Source: an uncultured Sphingobacteriia bacterium (GTDB taxonomy: Bacteria; Bacteroidota; Bacteroidia; Chitinophagales; Chitinophagaceae). From it: a stretch of 12,166 nt of DNA. A program made the translations under genes and the position numbers. The stretch's first letter is position 1. Each line of letters starts with the position of its first letter. Shown here piece after piece: positions 8,209-12,166 of the stretch. The DNA is taken from the NCBI GenBank assembly GCA_945957225.1, contig CAMFKK010000036.1:1-12166 (forward strand), written 5' to 3'. The notes beneath the pieces are model-generated. The model did not search any database. It was given only the letters and a program-made list of their open reading frames with translations, and was not told where the DNA came from.

Positions 8209-8604
8209 TTAATTATTTTTTTCTGCCCTATCCGATAACCATTTTCCAAGATAGGCGCCTACCAAGGATGGAAGGGCATACAAGATGAAAACCAAGAACT
8301 CAACAGGCATTAAATTATGGCTACCTCTATAGATGGTTGCTTCATAAAGCGCGGTGATAGGAAAAATCAAGATCATGCAGAAACCTGCTAACCAAGGTTT
8401 CAGCTCCATTAAATAACCAACGGCTAGCCCTGCAATAAAATATAAAATGGCTGCTGTAATCCCGTAATTATTTCTGAGAAAACTGGAGTAATGATATTCT
8501 CCCGGCGGGGTGGCTGGAGTTTCTAAAATGATACTTACCAAAAGGATTAACAGAAATCCTATGAATACCAAAAACAGATACTGTATAAATTTACCAAAAA
8601 ACAT
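8209..8604 (-). CDS. Small four-helix membrane protein of unknown function
   Basis: No family recognised. The 131 residues show four hydrophobic segments at about 7-27, 48-66, 70-90 and 101-121, with a short polar loop between the first two (TPATPPGEYHYSSFLRNNYG, 29-48) and a charged tail (SDRAEKNN) likely in the cytoplasm. ATG at 8604 gives a sensible first helix. It is the first gene of the unit with the VOC and glycosyltransferase genes and has a good promoter candidate just upstream. It could be a scaffold or accessory protein of the glycosyltransferase, but that rests only on proximity. Confidence 0.75.
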   Translation of the reverse strand: MFFGKFIQYLFLVFIGFLLILLVSIILETPATPPGEYHYSSFLRNNYGITAAILYFIAGLAVGYLMELKPWLAGFCMILIFPITALYEATIYRGSHNLMPVEFLVFILYALPSLVGAYLGKWLSDRAEKNN

Positions 8605-8609
8605 AGGGC

Positions 8610-8648
8610 GGTTTTTAGGGTTCTACAGTAAAATACAACCCAAAAACC
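8610..8648. repeat. Imperfect inverted repeat overlapping the promoter
   Basis: GGTTTTTAGGGTT (8610-8622) pairs with AACCCAAAAACC (8637-8648): 12 base pairs with one unpaired A at 8617 and a 14-base centre. It is not followed by a T-run in either direction, so it does not look like a terminator. One arm covers part of the promoter spacer and the -10 lies in the centre, so an operator is possible. Confidence 0.4.
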
Positions 8649-8658
8649 AAAATGTCAA
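8630..8658 (-). promoter_or_regulatory. Promoter candidate for the membrane protein-VOC-glycosyltransferase unit
   Basis: On the minus strand TTGACA (8658-8653) is followed by a 17-base spacer and TATTTT (8635-8630), a strong -35 match and a fair -10. It also roughly fits the Bacteroidota pattern of TTG about 20 bases before TAnnTTTG. A start site near 8623 would give a leader of about 20 bases before the ATG at 8604. It lies between the stop at 8666 and that ATG, the right place for a new unit. Confidence 0.5.
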
Positions 8659-8665
8659 TACCCTA

Positions 8666-9262
8666 TCAAATCCTTTTACATACCACTTTACCCAAGGGGG
8701 TATTGGATTCTACCAGTATCAATTGTCCATTTTGATAACTGTAGAATGTATCCTTTTTATCTGGAGTGGTCACTTGGTATTTACCTGCACCCAGGGCTTT
8801 TACGGATAGAAAGTCGGCATACATATTGGAGAAGACGGTATTCAAACCCTTTGGTTCCTGATGGTAAAGATCCACCACACAAACATCAATCAGCTTGTTT
8901 TCAATTTTACCCGTCTTACCATTTTTCTGTGTCTGGTAAGATTTCTCGGCAACCTTAACCACTTTGGCATGAACATCATCGGAACCGCGATTAGCATGTC
9001 TATAAGCGGTTCCTTGTATCAACCCCCCTTTTTCTTTTACCGCACTTACTTCAGATTCAACATGAATAGACATCATAAAGACTTTTGCATCCGTATTGGT
9101 TCTTAAATCACTACTTACTTTGGATCCTGAAACCACTCTCACGGCTTTAATGGTACCAATATTTTTATCCTTGAAAAACACATTAAAGACTATCTCTTTT
9201 TTCTGAGCAAAGACAGCAATGGTAGAAACTAAAACGGCTAAAAGAAGGAGTTTAATTTTCAT
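8666..9262 (-). CDS. Small secreted protein, possibly DUF6134-like
   Basis: A 198-residue exported protein. ATG at 9262 is preferred because it gives MKIKLLLLAVLVSTIAVFAQ, a textbook signal peptide ending near residue 20; an upstream TTG at 9292 would add ten residues ahead of it. The mature part looks like an all-beta protein, with FNVFFKDKNIGTIKA (26-40) near the start and several short strands. It resembles the DUF6134 family, common as lone secreted proteins in Bacteroidota, but this is recalled by pattern only. No catalytic motif is visible. The MFS gene ends 66 bases upstream; no clear promoter or terminator was found in that gap, so read-through is possible. Confidence 0.75.
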   Translation of the reverse strand: MKIKLLLLAVLVSTIAVFAQKKEIVFNVFFKDKNIGTIKAVRVVSGSKVSSDLRTNTDAKVFMMSIHVESEVSAVKEKGGLIQGTAYRHANRGSDDVHAKVVKVAEKSYQTQKNGKTGKIENKLIDVCVVDLYHQEPKGLNTVFSNMYADFLSVKALGAGKYQVTTPDKKDTFYSYQNGQLILVESNTPLGKVVCKRI

Positions 9263-9328
9263 ATACAGCGTTGTTTCCCTAAGATAATTCAAATTTGTAT
9301 TGCTTGCACAACCATAATGAAATATCGA

Positions 9329-10555
9329 TTATCGCTGCAGCACAATTTTGCTAACGCGATAGACTAAGAAGATGGTAATGATCATGGTACCAGTGGCTAT
9401 CATAGCCAACCAATCATAATGCTCTAGTGGCGCGTAGCGATCTTTTTGAACAATCACCCAACCGGCAATCATGGCGCCAAAACCACCGGCCATTTGTTGC
9501 AAAGAAGCGTTGATACTCATAAAGGAACCGCGATACTGTGGTGCTGGAATGGCAGATGTTAGGGCCGATGCTGGAACCATTCTGCTCATAATGGCCACCA
9601 TCATACAAACATTGGTGACCAAGACCATCCAAAAGGGTGTTTCAGCATAATGCGCATAAATATTGATGATCACTGCTGCAATAAGCGTAGCAATAGCAAA
9701 GATGTTAAATCGGTCAACCTTATCACTCATTTTACCAATCAGGGGCATGGAAATTAAAGCTGCAACACCTGTTACCATAAACAGTAAGGGTAATTGGTTC
9801 GGGCTAATTTTCAAATTATTGATGGCAAAAGCAGAACCAAAGGGCATCATCATAAATCCACCAACAGACAATAGGGCTGTAGACAAAAATCCAATCCGGT
9901 GATTTTTTAAAGTAACGGTATGCAACAAATGTTTTACAACAGAATGTTCCTGTTGCAGCGCTAAATGTGCTGTTAATGGTTGGAGTTTGATTAAAATAAT
10001 AATGGCAATCATGGCTGCTAGCACAGCGATGGCTAGGAAGGGAACATGCCAGCCCCATTGGTTGGCAATGTACAAGCCAATTGGAATACCCATAACCTGA
10101 CTCACGCCAAAACCCATTTGAATAAAGCCCATCACTTTTCCCCTTTGTTGAAAATCAAATAAGTCAGCAACAATGGCCAAGGAAATAGAACCAATGACCC
10201 CACCAAAAATACCCGTTACAATTCTAGCAGCTACCAACCAGAAATGATTAGGCGCTAGTGCGCAGAAAAATGTGCCAATGACAAAACCCGAATAAAAAAA
10301 CAACAAGAGTTGTTTCCGATCATACTTGTCCGCAAACCCCGCCGTTAATAAACCAGAAATCCCCGCACTAAATGCATAGGCAGAAACAGCCACACCAAAT
10401 TGAGCCGTGTTAATGTTCATTGATTTCATCATGATATCACCCAAGGGAGACATGACCATGAAATCCAATACCACCGTGAACTGTGTTATGGCTAATAAGA
10501 AAATCACTAGTTTCTGATAGGAACTAAGTGCTGGAGCAGGGGGGGAATTTGTCAT
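9329..10555 (-). CDS. MFS transporter, DHA1-type drug/metabolite exporter
   Basis: A 408-residue inner-membrane protein with the length and pattern of a 12-helix major facilitator. LDFMVMSPLGD (30-40) in helix 1 is typical of drug:H+ antiporters; motif A is at GFADKYDRK (73-81) between helices 2 and 3, and its second-half copy is at GKMSDKVDR (274-282). The motif B arginine is probably Arg111 (RIVTGIFGG), and a glycine-rich helix 5 (148-160) resembles motif C. The long loop in the middle (about 190-220) separates the two bundles. Substrate cannot be read from the sequence. Its ATG overlaps the stop of the metallopeptidase-like gene by one base (TAATG), so translation is likely coupled. Confidence 0.9.
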   Translation of the reverse strand: MTNSPPAPALSSYQKLVIFLLAITQFTVVLDFMVMSPLGDIMMKSMNINTAQFGVAVSAYAFSAGISGLLTAGFADKYDRKQLLLFFYSGFVIGTFFCALAPNHFWLVAARIVTGIFGGVIGSISLAIVADLFDFQQRGKVMGFIQMGFGVSQVMGIPIGLYIANQWGWHVPFLAIAVLAAMIAIIILIKLQPLTAHLALQQEHSVVKHLLHTVTLKNHRIGFLSTALLSVGGFMMMPFGSAFAINNLKISPNQLPLLFMVTGVAALISMPLIGKMSDKVDRFNIFAIATLIAAVIINIYAHYAETPFWMVLVTNVCMMVAIMSRMVPASALTSAIPAPQYRGSFMSINASLQQMAGGFGAMIAGWVIVQKDRYAPLEHYDWLAMIATGTMIITIFLVYRVSKIVLQR

Positions 10556-11274
10556 TATTTTTTTTGATGGTCTGCAAAATATTTTTGCATGTAACCGTTG
10601 AAATCGGGCAATTGCTTGTCCTCATAAATTTGTATAAACTGTTTGAACTGCATATAGCCATACACAAAGGGATTCTGAGAAGCCTGTTCATAGTTCTTCC
10701 CAAAATAGGCTTCAATGGTCATACCCGCAGGAACAGGATTGGGTAGTTTGGCAAACATGTTTTTTGCCGCATCATAGCAGGCTTTCAATTCCTTTTCTCT
10801 TCCTTGTTTTCTCCACCAAAGCATGGCAACCGTATTGGCAAAATACTCTTCTTCATAAGAGCCCCTTAAGTTTCCGCGAATAGTTTGGTCTACCCCATGG
10901 CTTAACTCATGAGGTAAATAAAAGCCGTTGAAGAAAAAACCAAAAGCGGCTTTTCCAGCGGCTTCACCACCCGCTACTTCATAAAAGAATTGTTGTTGTT
11001 GAGGAATCACTTGTGCCCAAATGGGAAGGTTAGCGGTCTTCACTTTTCCTTCTCCATCAAAATAAATCAAATAGGGTGTGGTGTTTAAAATAGTAGTTAC
11101 GTCAAGTGTAATACTGGGTTTGATCTGTTTAATATCGGCTATAAATGTCTTGGTAATACTACCACCATCCTGTACCAAACTGGCAGAATCGGTGTAAACC
11201 AAGAACCAATTTTTTTGAGAAAAAGCCAAATGAGTAGTCAGAAAAAGGGCAATAATTAGTGGGATACGTTTCAT
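10555..11274 (-). CDS. Secreted HELSH-motif (gluzincin-like) putative metallopeptidase
   Basis: A 239-residue exported protein. ATG at 11274 is chosen because it gives MKRIPLIIALFLTTHLAFSQ, a clear signal peptide; the frame stays open to a TTG at 11373, abutting the previous gene, but those 33 residues look like untranslated leader. HELSH at 122-126 matches the HExxH zinc site. It is followed 16-17 residues later by EEEYFAN (141-147), where Glu142 or Glu143 could be the third ligand, as in gluzincins with an ExxAN-type helix, and then by AMLWWRK. The region before it holds YLIYFDGEGK (101-110 in the extended frame) and a Gln-rich patch QQQQ. I know no exact family; peptidase activity is inferred from the motif alone. 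It is 99 bases after the L,D-transpeptidase gene and overlaps the MFS start, so it is probably periplasmic or outer-face and part of an envelope unit. Confidence 0.75.
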   Translation of the reverse strand: MKRIPLIIALFLTTHLAFSQKNWFLVYTDSASLVQDGGSITKTFIADIKQIKPSITLDVTTILNTTPYLIYFDGEGKVKTANLPIWAQVIPQQQQFFYEVAGGEAAGKAAFGFFFNGFYLPHELSHGVDQTIRGNLRGSYEEEYFANTVAMLWWRKQGREKELKACYDAAKNMFAKLPNPVPAGMTIEAYFGKNYEQASQNPFVYGYMQFKQFIQIYEDKQLPDFNGYMQKYFADHQKK

Positions 11275-11373
11275 GAATATTGGGTTGCTATGAATAAAGC
11301 AGCCAAAATAATAAAAAAATCTAATATTATTACGAATCCTTATAGATAAATGGAAACAATGAATGATCATCAA
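11275..11373. other. AT-rich leader between transpeptidase and metallopeptidase genes
   Basis: These 99 bases are strongly AT-rich and hold no credible gene. On the minus strand TTGATG (11373-11368) is followed 17 bases later by TTTATC, a weak promoter match, so the downstream pair may have its own start. A 7-bp AT-only inverted repeat (11307-11313 with 11325-11331) is too weak for a terminator. Confidence 0.35.
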
Positions 11374-12129
11374 CTAGATAGAACCCTTCTGCAATAATTT
11401 GGAATGCGCAACATAGGATTTGTCTGGGCTATAGACAAATAAGCAGCTACCATTTCTGATGGTTTCAATAATGGGTTTTTTCAAAGCTTCAGGAATGGCG
11501 GGGCAACCTTGACTGCGGCCGATATATCCCAGTTGGTGAATGGTTCTTTCATTTACATAGTCTGCACTATGGATGACAATGCCTCTTTCCATGGCATTAT
11601 CATTGATTCCGGCTTCCTGTCCTTCTAAACGAAGACTATATCCGTGTTTACCGGAATAAGGACTACCCGTGGTATAGAATCCCAAACTACTTTTAAAACT
11701 ATTAATGGCATTGGAGAATTTGGTAGCCAGGGCTGTTCCTGAATTTCTGCCATGAGACACAAATGTGTTAAAAAGCAGGGCACCCGTTTCTAGGTTGATC
11801 ACAAACAATCTTTTCTGGCTAGAGGGCAGACTAAAATCAATAATGGTTAGAATATGGTCTTTTTGAACCTTTCCTGCTACCAACAAAGATTGGTAACCGG
11901 TTAATGCTAGGTTAAATGCTTCTTTTGAAAGACCCATGGCGTCTAGGTCCAGAGAATCGTATAAAAAAGCCCGATTATTTTCACCAGGATTGGTGGCCGT
12001 TGAGTCTTTATAAGCCGGCATCTTGGTTTTATTGGGTCCATATTTTCCGGTACCAAATACCAGACCGCCCATTAATAAGATAAGGGGGATCAAGAAGAAC
12101 CGTATTTTTTTAAACCTCAAAAAACGCAT
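11374..12129 (-). CDS. Membrane-anchored L,D-transpeptidase-like protein (YkuD_2 type)
   Basis: A 251-residue envelope protein of the murein L,D-transpeptidase catalytic-domain family (YkuD_2/PF13645-like), the group expected to cross-link or modify peptidoglycan stems through a catalytic cysteine. An N-terminal hydrophobic segment (about 10-27) after basic residues acts as signal anchor or signal peptide. The catalytic region spans about 90-235: FVINLETGALLFNTFVSHGR (109-128), then GIVIHSADYV (183-192) with His187, then GRSQGCPAIP (204-213) with Cys209 as the nucleophile and the usual Gly/Arg/Ser surroundings. All expected catalytic residues are present, so it should be active. The ATG at 12129 has paired inverted repeats immediately upstream. 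It is the first gene of the unit that continues into the metallopeptidase-like and MFS genes. Confidence 0.9.
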   Translation of the reverse strand: MRFLRFKKIRFFLIPLILLMGGLVFGTGKYGPNKTKMPAYKDSTATNPGENNRAFLYDSLDLDAMGLSKEAFNLALTGYQSLLVAGKVQKDHILTIIDFSLPSSQKRLFVINLETGALLFNTFVSHGRNSGTALATKFSNAINSFKSSLGFYTTGSPYSGKHGYSLRLEGQEAGINDNAMERGIVIHSADYVNERTIHQLGYIGRSQGCPAIPEALKKPIIETIRNGSCLFVYSPDKSYVAHSKLLQKGSI

Positions 12130-12131
12130 AA

Positions 12132-12166
12132 GCCATTGATTTTCAATAATGGCCCCTATTTGGGGG
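12132..12166. repeat. Adjacent inverted repeats in the leader of the L,D-transpeptidase gene
   Basis: Two small inverted repeats adjoin directly upstream of the ATG at 12129. GCCATT (12132-12137) pairs with AATGGC (12148-12153), with an inner ATTGA/TCAAT alternative; CCCC (12153-12156) pairs with GGGG (12162-12165) around TATTT. They could form hairpins in the leader RNA or be a protein-binding site. The upstream region is cut off by the window edge. Confidence 0.4.

Noticed and set aside
9263..9328. Promoter or terminator between the MFS gene and the small secreted protein gene
   Set aside because: TTGTGC (9311-9306) has no acceptable -10 at 17-18 bases, and TACAAATTTG has the wrong internal spacing for TAnnTTTG; no hairpin with a T-run was found.
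11307..11331. AT-only inverted repeat as terminator of the L,D-transpeptidase gene
   Set aside because: Seven A/T pairs with the T-run inside the loop would be unstable and lack the following U-tract.
1..12166. CRISPR arrays, tRNA/rRNA genes, insertion sequences, phage or plasmid functions
   Set aside because: No regularly spaced repeats, no cloverleaf-like or rRNA-like stretch, no transposase or integrase product; the window is filled by ordinary closely packed genes.

Overview
The window reads as chromosomal DNA from a Bacteroidota bacterium, most plausibly a Chitinophagaceae-like member; the genus is not determined. The reasons are: about 40% GC by eye, start codons without Shine-Dalgarno sequences and often with A/T-rich leaders, secreted proteins with short signal peptides ending in FAQ or FSQ, and family types frequent in that phylum (long Asp-box secreted proteins, a YkuD_2-type L,D-transpeptidase, an EF-G II paralog). 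These are judgments from reading the sequence and from memory of families; no search was run.

Layout. At the left edge is the 3' end of uvrB on the plus strand. Everything else is on the minus strand and is read from right to left. uvrB converges with the minus-strand genes on a short gap (386-432) that holds a small hairpin.

Reading in the direction of transcription, the first unit (12129 to 9329, possibly to 8666) encodes a membrane-anchored L,D-transpeptidase-like enzyme, a secreted protein with an HELSH metallopeptidase motif, and an MFS transporter whose ATG overlaps the preceding stop (TAATG). A small secreted protein of unknown function follows 66 bases later. The theme is envelope and export. 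The second unit (8604 to 6217) has a good promoter candidate at 8630-8658. It encodes a four-helix membrane protein, a VOC/PhnB-like protein and a GT39-type membrane glycosyltransferase, and ends at a strong intrinsic terminator (6137-6164). The third unit (6056 to 433) encodes a histidine-rich 118-residue helical protein of unknown function, an EF-G II-type translational GTPase paralog with altered G-domain motifs, and a large secreted Asp-box (sortilin/BNR-like) beta-propeller protein.

There is no mobile element, CRISPR array, tRNA or rRNA, and no sign of recent transfer. The genes appear intact. The most interesting points are the His-rich protein paired with the divergent EF-G paralog, the metallopeptidase-like protein coupled to the MFS exporter, and the inverted repeats that overlap promoter or leader regions.
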